A stretch of 64,000 nt of DNA from Methanomicrobiaceae archaeon (GCA_016928355.1 JAFGKW010000028.1:55905-119904), one strand, 5' to 3'; positions 34,758 to 44,381 are shown, counted from the first letter of the stretch. Notes: generated by a model from the letters alone, not told the origin. Numbers and translations are program-made.

Positions 34758-36254
34758 ATGTTTCGTTTTTTGGATACCACGCTTAGGGACGGCGAACAGA
34801 CGCCCGGCGTTTCACTGACACCCGAAAAGAAGCTCGAGATTGCTTGTGCTCTTTCTGATATTGGAATTGATGTTATTGAAGCCGGCACTGCCGTTGCATC
34901 AGAGGGTGAAAAGGAGGCCATCCGGCTGATCTCGGATGCCGGGCTTGCTGCCGAATGCTGTACATATGTACGCGCAAGGAAGGATGATATCGACTCCGCA
35001 GCTGATTGCGGCGTTGATTCGGTTCACCTTGTGGTGCCTGTCTCCGATCTTCATATTACAAAGAAGCTCGGAAAAGACCGGGATTTGGTATATGCAATGG
35101 CTGTTGATGCGGTCTCATATGCGAAGGAGAGAGGCCTCATCGTCGAGCTTTCAGGTGAAGACGCTTCGAGGGCAGACATAGATTTCCTGTCAAATCTCTA
35201 TATGGGCGGTGTTTCAGCAGGGGCAGACCGGCTGTGTTTCTGCGATACTGTGGGGCTTCTAACTCCCGAGAGAACTGCTGAGATAATACCGCAGCTCTGC
35301 CATGCACCTTTAAGTATACACTGTCACAACGACCTTGGCCTGGCGCTCCCGAACACGCTGGCCGCACTTAACAATGGTGCGACCTGCGCTCACGTGACTG
35401 TAAACGGTCTTGGTGAGAGAGCGGGCAACACCCCGTTTGAGGAGCTTGTGATGGTTTTGGAGAGGCTGTACAATTACGAGACCCGGATTAAAAAAGAGAA
35501 GATCTATCAGTTATCTACTCTCGTATCGAGGCTTACACGAGTCCCGCTGGCGACCAACAAGCCGATTGTGGGTGCAATGGCATTTACGCACGAGAGCGGC
35601 ATCCATGCCCACGGCCTGATGAAGGACAGCAGCACATACGAGCCGATCTCTCCCGGGCTTGTAGGTAGAAAGAGGCGTATTGTGCTCGGCAAGCATTCGG
35701 GCTCGGCATCGGTAAAATCTGCACTGAATGAACTGGGTTACAAGCCGAACGAGAGGCAGCTGAACGAGATTGTCAGGCGGATAAAGGAGCTTGGAGATCG
35801 CGGTGTCAGGGTGACGGATGCCGATGTGATGGCCGTTGCCGACGCAGTAATGCTGCTTGAGTGCAAGCCCGTGATAGAGCTGAAGCAGTTCACCATCGTC
35901 TCGGGAACCAATGTCATCCCGACTGCATCTGTTACGATGAAGATCAACGGGCAGGAAGTTACCGGCGCAGCTACAGGTGCAGGTCCGGTGGATGCTGCAT
36001 TAAGGATCCTCGAGGAATCTGTTTCAGTTGTCGGTGATATACGCCTGGAGGAGTACCATGTCGATGCGGTCACGGGCGGGACCGATGCGGTTGTCGATGT
36101 CACCGTAAAGCTGAACAGGGACGGCAGGATAATAACATCGAGAGGAGCCAGATCAGATATTATTGAAGCAAGTGTCGAGGCGGTTGTCTCCGGTATGAAC
36201 AGATTATTGAGAGAGAGGAATGAAAATGAAAACAGGAGCACGAATTCTGATTGA
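34758..36254 (+). CDS. leuA: 2-isopropylmalate synthase / (R)-citramalate synthase family protein
   Basis: A 498-residue Claisen-type condensing enzyme. The catalytic domain begins FLDTTLRDGEQTPGVSLTPE and has the metal ligands in HCHNDLGLALPN and the G-N-T-P-F-E-E stretch. AMAFTHESGIHAHG follows, and the C-terminal half holds the LeuA-type regulatory domain (GAATGAGPVDAALR). Leucine-pathway (LeuA) and isoleucine-pathway (CimA) members are hard to tell apart, and the symbol is tentative. I start at the ATG at 34758, where homologues begin; a GTG eight codons earlier is possible. ilvB overlaps its 3' end, so leuA-ilvB-ilvN form an operon. Confidence 0.9.
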   Translation: MFRFLDTTLRDGEQTPGVSLTPEKKLEIACALSDIGIDVIEAGTAVASEGEKEAIRLISDAGLAAECCTYVRARKDDIDSAADCGVDSVHLVVPVSDLHITKKLGKDRDLVYAMAVDAVSYAKERGLIVELSGEDASRADIDFLSNLYMGGVSAGADRLCFCDTVGLLTPERTAEIIPQLCHAPLSIHCHNDLGLALPNTLAALNNGATCAHVTVNGLGERAGNTPFEELVMVLERLYNYETRIKKEKIYQLSTLVSRLTRVPLATNKPIVGAMAFTHESGIHAHGLMKDSSTYEPISPGLVGRKRRIVLGKHSGSASVKSALNELGYKPNERQLNEIVRRIKELGDRGVRVTDADVMAVADAVMLLECKPVIELKQFTIVSGTNVIPTASVTMKINGQEVTGAATGAGPVDAALRILEESVSVVGDIRLEEYHVDAVTGGTDAVVDVTVKLNRDGRIITSRGARSDIIEASVEAVVSGMNRLLRERNENENRSTNSD

Positions 36255-37947
36255 CAGCCTGAAGGAGCAGGGTGTTGATATAATATTCGGATATCCGGGA
36301 GGATCGGTCCTCCCGATATACGACGAGCTTTATGATGCCGACATCAGGCATATTCTGGTCAGGCATGAACAGGCGGCAGTGCATGCAGCCGACGGTTATG
36401 CACGTGCGAGCGGCCGCGTAGGTGTGTGCCTCTCGACCTCAGGCCCCGGAGCATGCAATCTTGTATCCGGTATTGCGACTGCAAACATGGATTCTGTTCC
36501 TGTAGTGGCACTTACCGGGCAGGTCCCGCTGCCGATGCTTGGAAATGACGCGTTCCAGGAGTCCGACATCACAGGGATTACCATGCCGGTTACAAAGCAC
36601 AACTTCCTTGTTGATGATTCGTTAAGAATCCCGCAGGTAATAGCTGAGGCATTCTATATCGCCGGGACCGGAAGATTTGGCCCAGTACTTGTGGATCTAC
36701 CCAAAGATGTTCTAATGAGGACTGTATCTCCTGATGAGATCCTTCCCGGGGTGCCCGACCTGAAAGGGTACAGGCCGACATACCACGGTCATCCCCGTCA
36801 GGTTAAAAAAGCTCTTGAGCTCCTGAGGGAGTCGCGGAAACCTGTGATTTACGCCGGAGGGGGCATAATCGCCGCAGGGGCGTCGGAGGCACTGTGCAGG
36901 TTTGCAGAGGAGATGGAGATCCCGGTAACGATCACGATGATGGGGCTTGGCGCAATGCGGTCCGATCATCCTCTAAATCTCGGGATGCTCGGCATGCACG
37001 GGACAAGGTATGCGAATTATGCAGTTACCGAGTGCGATCTTCTCTTCTCCATCGGCGCTCGTTTTGACGACAGGGTTACAGGGAAGATCGATGAATTTGC
37101 CCCGAATGCAAAGATAATCCACATCGATATCGATCCGGCCGAGATCGGGAAGAACCTGACGGTCGACCTTCCGATTGTCGGTGATGCGAAGGTAATTCTT
37201 GAGGATATGCTCGAGAGGCTTGAACCCGAGGACCGGATAATACGGAAATCGTGGCTCGAAGAGGTCGGAAAATGGAAGGAGGAGCACCCCCTTACAGCCG
37301 GAAACGGCGGCGGCCTTCACCCGCAGCAGATTATACGCGAGATCTCGGATATGCTTGATGGCGGCGGAATCATAGTCAGCGAGGTGGGGCAGAACCAGAT
37401 GTGGGCCGCCCAGCATTATGGCTTCAAAAGGCCGAGGCAGTGGATTAGCTCGGGCGGTCTCGGGACCATGGGATATGGTTTCCCTGCGTCGATCGGGGCA
37501 TGGTTCGCCTGTCCCGACGAGACCGTGGTTTTAATTGCGGGGGACGGGAGCTTCCAGATGAATATCCAGGAGCTCGGGACGGTTGTTCAGTACAACGTCC
37601 CGGTGAAAATGATGATCCTGAACAACATGTATCTGGGGATGGTCCGTCAGTGGCAGGAGCTCTTCTACGAAAGAAGATATTCGTATACCGAGCTTCCATT
37701 CGTTGACTTCGTGGCAATAGCGAAGGCATACGGCGTCCCCGGAAGAGTTGTAGAATCGGAGAAGGATGTCGTGCCTGCCTTAAAGGAGTCGTTTGAGACC
37801 GACGGGCCGTTCCTGATCGACTTCAGGATCGAACGCGAGGAGAATGTCTTTCCGATGGTTCCTGCCGGAGCGGCGATAAAGGACATGATCGGAGAGCACG
37901 TCAGGCAGGATGTCGGCGGAGAACCGGTCGAACAGGAGGCGGACTGA
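36226..37947 (+). CDS. ilvB: acetolactate synthase large subunit
   Basis: A 573-residue thiamin-diphosphate enzyme that condenses pyruvate to acetolactate, or with 2-oxobutyrate to acetohydroxybutyrate. The catalytic Glu lies in ILVRHEQAAVHAADGYARAS, VCLSTSGPGACNLVSG follows, and the ThDP/Mg site is LIAGDGSFQMNIQELGT to NNMYLGMVRQWQELF. I prefer the second ATG (36226) because GAGG at 36215-36218 is then 7 bases away; the first (36220) is too close. The gene begins inside leuA, overlapping by 29 bases, and its stop touches the ilvN start. Confidence 0.97.
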   Translation: MKTGARILIDSLKEQGVDIIFGYPGGSVLPIYDELYDADIRHILVRHEQAAVHAADGYARASGRVGVCLSTSGPGACNLVSGIATANMDSVPVVALTGQVPLPMLGNDAFQESDITGITMPVTKHNFLVDDSLRIPQVIAEAFYIAGTGRFGPVLVDLPKDVLMRTVSPDEILPGVPDLKGYRPTYHGHPRQVKKALELLRESRKPVIYAGGGIIAAGASEALCRFAEEMEIPVTITMMGLGAMRSDHPLNLGMLGMHGTRYANYAVTECDLLFSIGARFDDRVTGKIDEFAPNAKIIHIDIDPAEIGKNLTVDLPIVGDAKVILEDMLERLEPEDRIIRKSWLEEVGKWKEEHPLTAGNGGGLHPQQIIREISDMLDGGGIIVSEVGQNQMWAAQHYGFKRPRQWISSGGLGTMGYGFPASIGAWFACPDETVVLIAGDGSFQMNIQELGTVVQYNVPVKMMILNNMYLGMVRQWQELFYERRYSYTELPFVDFVAIAKAYGVPGRVVESEKDVVPALKESFETDGPFLIDFRIEREENVFPMVPAGAAIKDMIGEHVRQDVGGEPVEQEAD

Positions 37948-38451
37948 ATGAAGCAGCATATACTGAGTGTCCTTGTCGAAAACAGATCAGGTGTCCTGAC
38001 AAGAGTCTCCGGTCTCTTCTCGAGAAGGGGATTCAATATCGAGAGCCTGGCTGTCGGGACCTGTGAATCGCCGGGGATGAGTCGTATTACAATTGTTGCA
38101 TCAGGTGATGATGCCCATATCGAGCAGGTAAAAAAACAGCTCAACAAGCTGATCGAGGTAATAAAAGTCATTGATATTACCGAAAGAAGTCATATCGAGC
38201 GTGAACTTGCCCTTATAAAGGTAAACGCCGAACCCGGAAAGAAGAGATCGGAGGTCATGCAGATCGCCGATATCTTCCGTGCGAAGATAATCGATGTCGG
38301 GCAGGAGACCCTCGTTCTCGAGATCACCGGGGACACAGGAAAGATCCATGCCATAGAGGATCTCCTCGGTCCATATGGAATCCTCGAACTCGTCCGGACG
38401 GGAAAGATTGCACTCCAGAGAGGTGCCTCGACGATCTCCCCAGGAAAATAA
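37948..38451 (+). CDS. ilvN: acetolactate synthase small (regulatory) subunit
   Basis: A 167-residue regulatory partner of IlvB. The N-terminal ACT domain (LSVLVENRSGVLTRVSGLFS, RRGFNIESLAVG) binds valine for feedback inhibition, and a second ACT-like C-terminal domain follows (EVMQIADIFRAKIIDVG). Its length matches the usual IlvN/IlvH form. Its ATG follows directly on the ilvB TGA, so the subunits are translationally coupled, with a T-rich terminator right after it. Confidence 0.97.
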   Translation: MKQHILSVLVENRSGVLTRVSGLFSRRGFNIESLAVGTCESPGMSRITIVASGDDAHIEQVKKQLNKLIEVIKVIDITERSHIERELALIKVNAEPGKKRSEVMQIADIFRAKIIDVGQETLVLEITGDTGKIHAIEDLLGPYGILELVRTGKIALQRGASTISPGK

Positions 38452-38465
38452 TTTTCTTTTTTTTT
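38452..38465 (+). terminator. T-rich terminator of the leuA-ilvBN operon
   Basis: TTTT-C-TTTTTTTTT begins immediately after the ilvN stop codon, as expected for U-tract termination by archaeal RNA polymerase. The convergent gene ends just beyond it at 38478. Confidence 0.5.
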
Positions 38466-38477
38466 GTTGCCCTCTGT

Positions 38478-40118
38478 TCAAACTCCTTCGATATTCGTAT
38501 ACCTGAAGATGATCTTCCAGTCGTGAACCTCCCTGAATTTCATCTCGTTTACCTCCTTTACAAGTGCACAGAGTTCAGACATGCCCGATATATTCTTCAT
38601 TTCTGTTTTGATCGCTGTCAGGTGCCTTACAATGTGCGAATACCTGTCTGAATTCCTGTTGTATTCCCCCTGAACCCTGATGGCGGATAGTGCTGCACCG
38701 AATGCAGGGAGTGTTATTGTAAGGAATGCCATTACCAGCGGGAGATCGGCGTTGAACAATCTCTCCCAGTGCCCCATTCCCAGTGCATGGGCGACTGCAA
38801 GGAAGAGCGTGAATGTAAAGAGGATTTCCCCGGAGACTGCCAGGGAATGATATCTCAGCCTCGCCTTTTCTGTCTCTTCTTCGTAATGCTCAAGCCTCCT
38901 GTTTATACATGCTGAAGTAAAAAATTTCTTCAGGGGCTCGAAATCTGCCTCCCTGACGCAGTAAACCGGTCTGCCGGATGAGACGATTGTCTCGAATGCA
39001 AGTGCCATCCAGTCATTCGGCGTCCTGAGTGGTGTCATCGGCGGCAGGTCCTCTTTCTTCCCGCATGTCATGCAGATTATCCCTATGAAAAAGGCGCTCC
39101 TAATTCTTTCAGAGAGGAAGTTGTAATCTATCCATTTTAAATGGAAATTACCGATCCTTGAACCTGCCATCAGGACGATAATGATTGCGATCTCAAACAC
39201 CTCCAGCCAGACAAGGGCCGGCTGATCCGGGAAGAATAGTGTCTGCATGGCAATCGTGAAGACCGCGAAGGCAGAGAGGGCTGAAATTAAAATTCCCTTC
39301 AGGAGGTAGAGGAACTTGTACCTCCTCCCGAGAATCCTGGCTTTAATATAATGTGGCAGGAGGTGTTCATATGAAGGTTCGATGATCTCTTCTTCTAGTC
39401 CGGCAACCCGGAAATCGTTCTTCAGGATTTTAATATATTCATCCCGTTTGCTGGAAAATTAATTTTTGGAAATTTTTTCATTATTATATGAATCAAGATA
39501 CCTGAATGTCTCGAATATACGGTCGTCGTTTGGGCTATCACGTATCATGCCGGTTTCAGGGTCAGCTGAGACTACGGTCCGCCCATAGCGTTTGGCAAGG
39601 ATAAACGGACTTTTACCGCCAGTATCTGTGGTATTGGATTCATTACCGGTTATGATCACAAGGCCGCTCTGCTCGGTGACTGCAATAGATACAGGATCAT
39701 AACCAAAGGCTGTCCTTTGCGGGGATATGTCCCGGATTTCATAACCGGTTTATCCTGTGAAAAATTCCTCCTGCAACTCCCCCCCACCTTCATGCCTGAA
39801 TAAAATTACATCCGGTGGTGCTTTATTCTCCCAGAATATGCATGAACGGACCTGTCTTACAATATCAATATCTGCTTTTTGGGAGAGTGCCATAAGAAAC
39901 CTGAATTTATGTGGTGTATGGGAGAGCAGGGATTCCAGCTTTTGAAGAATAAGGTTTAAAGCTTCAAGTGTTTCCTTGTTCATCCCTCCGTTCTTTGCAA
40001 AAAGGCCGATATCTACAGTTACAGGGAGAGCAGCCGGTATGTTTGCACCTTTTTCTTCGGTTTTCCGTTTTTCCCCGGCAATGTCTTTATTCTCAATTCC
40101 GGGTAATTTGAGTGTCAC
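38478..40118 (-). pseudogene. SLOG-SLATT-like protein gene interrupted by two in-frame TAA codons
   Basis: One reading frame of 547 codons on the minus strand, broken only by TAA at 39750-39752 and 39459-39461. The three pieces are in the same phase and look coding throughout; no frameshift is present. Residues before and after the first stop resemble a SLOG/TIR-like nucleotide-sensing domain (FRFLMALSQKADIDIVRQV, then FGYDPVSIAVTEQSG and GGKSPFILAKRYGRTVV). The last part has membrane helices and a W-x(5)-L-S-E-R-I-R motif like SLATT. Such pairs are predicted conflict proteins. The last piece has no start codon between the second stop and the ATG at 39248, which lies inside a helix, so independent genes are unlikely. 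Decay is likely; sequencing error is possible. Confidence 0.72.
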
Positions 40119-40175
40119 AATTTTTCCTCACTTTTTGTACCGGAGCGTTTATGACATAAAATCCGGTGATGAATA

Positions 40176-41207
40176 TTGCTGATTGAAATGATAATACTGA
40201 GCTATATGGGATATCTGCCGGGGCAGGCAATGTATAAATATCAATCCTTCCAATTTCCGTTCATGCTGAGAGATTACCTGCTCCCTCTTTCGCTCTTCGC
40301 CGGTGCGGTGGTATTCTGGTTCCTGAATGAATACTTTGCAGATCCACTCCTCTTCAGGGTGTTTTTATCGCTCCTGTTCACGGCGGTCATCATCACCATT
40401 TATGAAATAGTCACTAACAGGGTGGCAAAAAGGGTGATTAAGGACAGGAGAACACAGTACACGTTCAACAAAGGTTTTCTTATAATCTCAGGGATCGTCT
40501 TTGTCGTCCTGATGCTCCAGGTATGGATCGAAAACACAGAGTCCCTTGTAATCTCATATGGTATAATCGCCGCCGGAATTGCAATCGCCTTACAGGATCT
40601 GTTCAGGAACTTTGTCGGCGGGATAATCATCGCCCTTACCGGGGTGTATAAGATCGGAGACCGGGTAGAGGTCGACGGAATATCCGGGGATATTATGGAT
40701 GTCGGCATAATGAACACCACGATGATGGAGATCCGGGGATGGGTAGACGCGGACCAGCCTACAGGACGTATTGTGGTAATGCCAAATTCAGTTGTCATCA
40801 CCGCGAAGATATATAATTACACAAAAGACCACAATTTCGTCTGGGATGAGATCACCGTTCCTCTTACATATGACAGCGACTGGAAGGCGGCGATAGAAAA
40901 TTTCCTTGAAATCGTCCGGAAAGAGACTGGTGATTTGACGATTCAGGCTGAAAAGGAGGTGGATCGTCTCGGGGAAAAATACTATCTTCCGAGGAAGGTT
41001 ACAGAACCTGCGGTATACGTGAAACTTACCGACAACTGGGTGCAACTTGGAATCAGGTATGTATCAGATTCAAAGAACAGGAGAATTATCAGCAATACCT
41101 TGAACAGAAAGATCCTCGATGATATAGCTGCCTCGGACAGTTACACAATCGCAAGCGAGAACTTTGAGATTTCAGGCACACATAAAGTGGAAATAATAAA
41201 AAAATAA
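40176..41207 (+). CDS. MscS-family mechanosensitive channel
   Basis: A 343-residue membrane protein. After three to four N-terminal helices comes the pore-lining helix region (ISYGIIAAGIAIALQDLFRNFVGGIIIA) and the MscS beta domain (YKIGDRVEVDGISGDIMDVGIMNTTMMEI, then RIVVMPNSVVI). A soluble C-terminal domain follows. Such channels open under membrane tension on osmotic downshift. The start is uncertain: TTG 40176 has GGTGA 5 bases upstream, while the ATG at 40188 lacks a clear site. It is divergent from the broken SLOG-SLATT-like gene, 57 bases away. Confidence 0.9.
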   Translation: MLIEMIILSYMGYLPGQAMYKYQSFQFPFMLRDYLLPLSLFAGAVVFWFLNEYFADPLLFRVFLSLLFTAVIITIYEIVTNRVAKRVIKDRRTQYTFNKGFLIISGIVFVVLMLQVWIENTESLVISYGIIAAGIAIALQDLFRNFVGGIIIALTGVYKIGDRVEVDGISGDIMDVGIMNTTMMEIRGWVDADQPTGRIVVMPNSVVITAKIYNYTKDHNFVWDEITVPLTYDSDWKAAIENFLEIVRKETGDLTIQAEKEVDRLGEKYYLPRKVTEPAVYVKLTDNWVQLGIRYVSDSKNRRIISNTLNRKILDDIAASDSYTIASENFEISGTHKVEIIKK

Positions 41208-41210
41208 TTT

Positions 41211-42710
41211 TTAGAGCATTCCTGCAAATGCTTCAACTTCACCGGCTTCTTCAAGGTAGTCCGGGTGAATCTCCTGCCTTACAATTAATGAAAGAAGCAG
41301 TATTATTATTCCGAGTATAAAGGCACCGAAGAACGCGAGGTCGAAACCGGATGAAAGAACCTCAAGTTTCATATTGGCTGGTGCCTGTGATGTGACCCCT
41401 CTGTGCTCTGCAATCATTGAAATTCCTTCTAAAAATATCACGTTGAATATCGCGATGCCTATTGTCAGGGGGGCAAACCTTTCGAGACTCGTAAGACTCG
41501 AGACCATTCCCTGGTACTTCTTTCCTACCGAATTCAGGATCATATTGGAGATGGGAGTTACCATAAGCCCCAGACCGAACCCTATCAGCATCAGACAGCC
41601 AATAACAAATGCTGTCGTCGTATCTGCATGAAGGTGTGTGATAAAGTAATAGCCGAGGAGGATTACGAATCCTGCTGCAATACAGAGTGTCCTTCCACCC
41701 GTTTTGTTGAAGAGGGCGCCTGCTATTAGTCCGGCTATCATCATCGCAAAGGAGAGTGATGTCAGGATAAGCCCGGCAGTCGAGGAGTCGAATCCCTGCA
41801 CATATTCAAGATAAAACGGAAGCAGGTAGTTGATGCCTGAAAAACTCAGGAATACCAGGCTCATTATCAGGTTTGCAATCAGGAAGTTCCTGTTCTTAAA
41901 CAGCCTTAGTTCAAGAAGCGGCTCGGGGACTCTCAGTTCGTTCCACGCGAAATACGCGAGGGAGAAGACTGCAATTATCATCGTTGCAATTATTGCCGGA
42001 GATGTCCAGCCGAACTCCTGCCCTTCCGATATCGCGAAAAGAAGGGATGCCAGGCCGACAAATATAAGCATCCCGCCTTTTTTATCAAATCCGGAAAGAT
42101 CCCGATCTTTGCCTGTAACAGTGGAAGGGATGACCTTTGCACCGAGAAGGAGTGCGACTATTCCAATCGGCACATTTATGAAAAATATCCAGTGCCACGA
42201 GAGGTATTGTGTAAGAATTCCGCCTACTGTAGGTCCTATCGCCATTCCAAGCGCAGCGACGGTCATTATTATTCCCATCGCCTTTCCCTTCATCTTCATC
42301 GGGATAAAGGCCGTAATCATCGCAGGGGCGATTGCGGTTATCATAGCACCACCGACTCCCTGGAAGATCCTTGACCCTACGAGAGAGCCGAATGAATTTA
42401 GGAGATCTGGCAGGAATCCGCAGGCAAACGATCCTATCGTAAAAACAATAAATCCGGAGAGAAATATTCTCTTAAATCCAATTATATCTGAAATTTTTCC
42501 AAATATCAGCACACATCCGGCCATTACGAGAAGGTATGCGGTCGCCACCCAGCTGACCGTGCTCGTCGAGATGTCGAAAGACTCGGAGATCGTCGGAAGG
42601 GCGATATTGACGATTGTACCGTCGATTGAGGACATGAAGATTGCAAGTGATATGGCAAGAATCAAAAGACTGTAGTTTTTGCCTGATGAATTATCCGGCG
42701 AATTTTTCAT
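41211..42710 (-). CDS. MFS drug transporter, 14-helix DHA2 (EmrB/QacA) family
   Basis: A 499-residue proton-driven exporter with 14 predicted helices. Motif C (GPTVGGIL) and the DHA2-type start FMSSIDGTIVNIALPTIS are present, as is loop motif A (FGKISDIIGFKR). Related pumps expel lipophilic drugs and antiseptics. No regulator adjoins it, and its 3' end faces the MscS gene with 3 bases between. The tail is short and acidic (EEAGEVEAFAGML). The substrate is unknown. Confidence 0.92.
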   Translation of the reverse strand: MKNSPDNSSGKNYSLLILAISLAIFMSSIDGTIVNIALPTISESFDISTSTVSWVATAYLLVMAGCVLIFGKISDIIGFKRIFLSGFIVFTIGSFACGFLPDLLNSFGSLVGSRIFQGVGGAMITAIAPAMITAFIPMKMKGKAMGIIMTVAALGMAIGPTVGGILTQYLSWHWIFFINVPIGIVALLLGAKVIPSTVTGKDRDLSGFDKKGGMLIFVGLASLLFAISEGQEFGWTSPAIIATMIIAVFSLAYFAWNELRVPEPLLELRLFKNRNFLIANLIMSLVFLSFSGINYLLPFYLEYVQGFDSSTAGLILTSLSFAMMIAGLIAGALFNKTGGRTLCIAAGFVILLGYYFITHLHADTTTAFVIGCLMLIGFGLGLMVTPISNMILNSVGKKYQGMVSSLTSLERFAPLTIGIAIFNVIFLEGISMIAEHRGVTSQAPANMKLEVLSSGFDLAFFGAFILGIIILLLSLIVRQEIHPDYLEEAGEVEAFAGML

Positions 42711-42892
42711 GACTAATTGTTGGGGTTTAATTAAAATAAATTTCTTATTTGTGGCTATACTGGCGCCTATACCATTTTAAAAAATCCGGAGGTATATTTT
42801 CATTATTTTCAAAAAAAAACGTAAAATATCAGGGTCTTCCTTATGTAAACCAAACAAAAAATTCTGAAATACAATAAAACAGGAGGTGATTT

Positions 42893-42982
42893 GTGATTTC
42901 CGGAATGTCGATAAGAAAGCTATCGGATGGTGAGTACCTGAGATTATCCCAGATGTTTAAGTACCGCAGAAGAGACAGGTAA
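42893..42982 (+). CDS. candidate 29-residue small protein with perfect Shine-Dalgarno
   Basis: AGGAGGTGA at 42881-42889 is a complete ribosome-binding site. It is followed 3 bases later by a GTG that opens 29 codons ending in TAA. The peptide is basic at its end (MFKYRRRDR) and has MSIRKLSDGEYL before it. It is too small for family recognition. It lies in the 468-base gap between the divergent MFS gene and the zinc-ribbon gene, so it could be a small protein or a leader peptide. Confidence 0.45.
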   Translation: MISGMSIRKLSDGEYLRLSQMFKYRRRDR

Positions 42983-43178
42983 TATTCATTTTGAAACCAC
43001 AGATTTTTTTCCGGCAGATTCCTGTGCAGCTGACGGGGACTCTCTATCGATCCTTTTCACGTTTTCTTCTTTTTCGGTTCTGCACTTTCACGTTCTGCAG
43101 CAATCATTTATCATTTGCCTGGAAAATCATTAATATGAGGCAGTTATTACTGCAGGATTGATTACGGAGGACCAGAAT

Positions 43179-43706
43179 ATGGAAAAGACTGCTATGAAGA
43201 CATGCCAGAGCTGCGGAATGCCTATGGCAAAGGATGAGGATTTCGGAACCGAATCCGATGGTTCATTCTCGAAAGAGTACTGCACTTACTGCTATCAAAA
43301 AGGAGAATTTACCGAACCCGAGATCACAATCGATATGATGGCGGAGAAAGGCGGGGCGATAATGTCGCAGATGTATGATATCCCGCCGGAGAAGGCCGTG
43401 GAATTTGCCAGCGAACAGCTCTCATGCCTTAAAAGATGGGCAGGAAGGGAGATCAAAATGTGCGAAAGCTGCGGTATGCCTCTTGTAAATGATGAGGATT
43501 TCGGGACAGAAGCCGGGGGTTCGAAGAGTTCCCGTTACTGCATCCACTGTTACATGGACGGTGCCTTTACAGAACCCGATCTTACAATGGATGAAGCTGC
43601 AGATAAGTATGCACCGATGATGGCCGAGCATCTTGGAATGCCGGTCGAAAAGGCAAAGGCAATGGTAAACCAGTACCTCTCGTCACTTCCGAGATGGCAG
43701 GATTAA
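43179..43706 (+). CDS. tandem zinc-ribbon protein
   Basis: A 175-residue protein made of two copies of an 80-residue module. Each has C-x-S-C-G-M-P, then D-F-G-T-E, then Y-C-x-x-C-Y, and a helical end with L-x-R-W. The four Cys should bind zinc. This is the putative zinc-ribbon family found as single modules in many prokaryotes; its role is unknown. CGGAGG 8 bases before the ATG at 43179 decides the start. The next gene encodes a third, more diverged copy, so repeated local duplication is evident. Confidence 0.85.
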   Translation: MEKTAMKTCQSCGMPMAKDEDFGTESDGSFSKEYCTYCYQKGEFTEPEITIDMMAEKGGAIMSQMYDIPPEKAVEFASEQLSCLKRWAGREIKMCESCGMPLVNDEDFGTEAGGSKSSRYCIHCYMDGAFTEPDLTMDEAADKYAPMMAEHLGMPVEKAKAMVNQYLSSLPRWQD

Positions 43707-43785
43707 TCTCCTGTCGCAATTTTCCGGAAAAGAGATTATCGTAATTTTGCAACCTTTTTTATACACTAAAGTGCGTTTATCTTTT

Positions 43786-44109
43786 ATGGAGATTCCTGAG
43801 GACTACCTGGGATATACATGCTCAATAATCAAGAAGCATTTCGAAGGGCCGTTCTGCCAGAGCTGCGGTATGCCGATGAAATGCGAAGGGGATTTCGGTA
43901 CCGAGGAGGACGGAACCCCCTCTGCAGAGTATTGTCGCTCATGCTACTGGAAGGGTGAATTCATAATGCCAACCCTTACTTTTGAGGAGATGAAGGGTAT
44001 GTGTGCGGAGAGGATGGCAGAGAGCGGGCTGGTCACATACGAAGACGCTCTCGAGATGATGTCAAGGCTGCTTCCAACCCTTAAACGCTGGAGACAGAAC
44101 GGTACCTGA
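43786..44109 (+). CDS. single-module zinc-ribbon protein
   Basis: A 107-residue paralogue of the preceding gene with one module (CQSCGMPMKCEGDFGTE, YCRSCYWKGEF, and the end LLPTLKRW). It adds an N-terminal helix of about 25 residues. The ATG at 43786 lacks a ribosome site, but a TATA-like TTTATACAC lies 21-28 bases before it, so the transcript is probably leaderless. It is transcribed separately from its neighbour, 79 bases away. Confidence 0.83.
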   Translation: MEIPEDYLGYTCSIIKKHFEGPFCQSCGMPMKCEGDFGTEEDGTPSAEYCRSCYWKGEFIMPTLTFEEMKGMCAERMAESGLVTYEDALEMMSRLLPTLKRWRQNGT

Positions 44110-44111
44110 AA

Positions 44112-44381
44112 TCACCACCGGAACTTTCTCTGTTTTTCCTTCATCTCCTCCGTCGTTAACAGTTCGTACGAGTGGATAAGACCATCTTCTTCAAACTCGA
44201 TATCGAGAAGAAGTCCTGCACCCTCATGATGAAATTCTGCTGAGGCAGGATCCGCTCCCCGCTGGACATAACCCAGTTTAATCAGCTCCTTCTCCATATC
44301 TGTAAACTGTTCCAGTGAACATTTTTGAAACAGTTCTTCGGTTTTTTTCTTAACCTCTTCCCTGCCAAGATATACATCCAT
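44112..44381 (-). CDS. small hypothetical protein
   Basis: An 89-residue acidic, soluble protein with an alpha/beta look: a first helical half (REEVKKKTEELFQKC), then a strand-rich half (GAGLLLDIEFEEDGLIHSYEL). I do not recognise a family. Its 3' end faces the zinc-ribbon gene with two bases between. An upstream neighbour on the other strand starts about 100 bases away, leaving room for a divergent promoter. Codon use resembles real genes of the region. Confidence 0.62.
   Translation of the reverse strand: MDVYLGREEVKKKTEELFQKCSLEQFTDMEKELIKLGYVQRGADPASAEFHHEGAGLLLDIEFEEDGLIHSYELLTTEEMKEKQRKFRW

Noticed and set aside
38478..40118. Pyrrolysine or selenocysteine recoding to explain the split frame
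   Set aside because: Both interrupting codons are TAA, whereas pyrrolysine uses TAG and selenocysteine TGA, and no matching RNA element is evident. Nonsense mutation or sequencing error is simpler.
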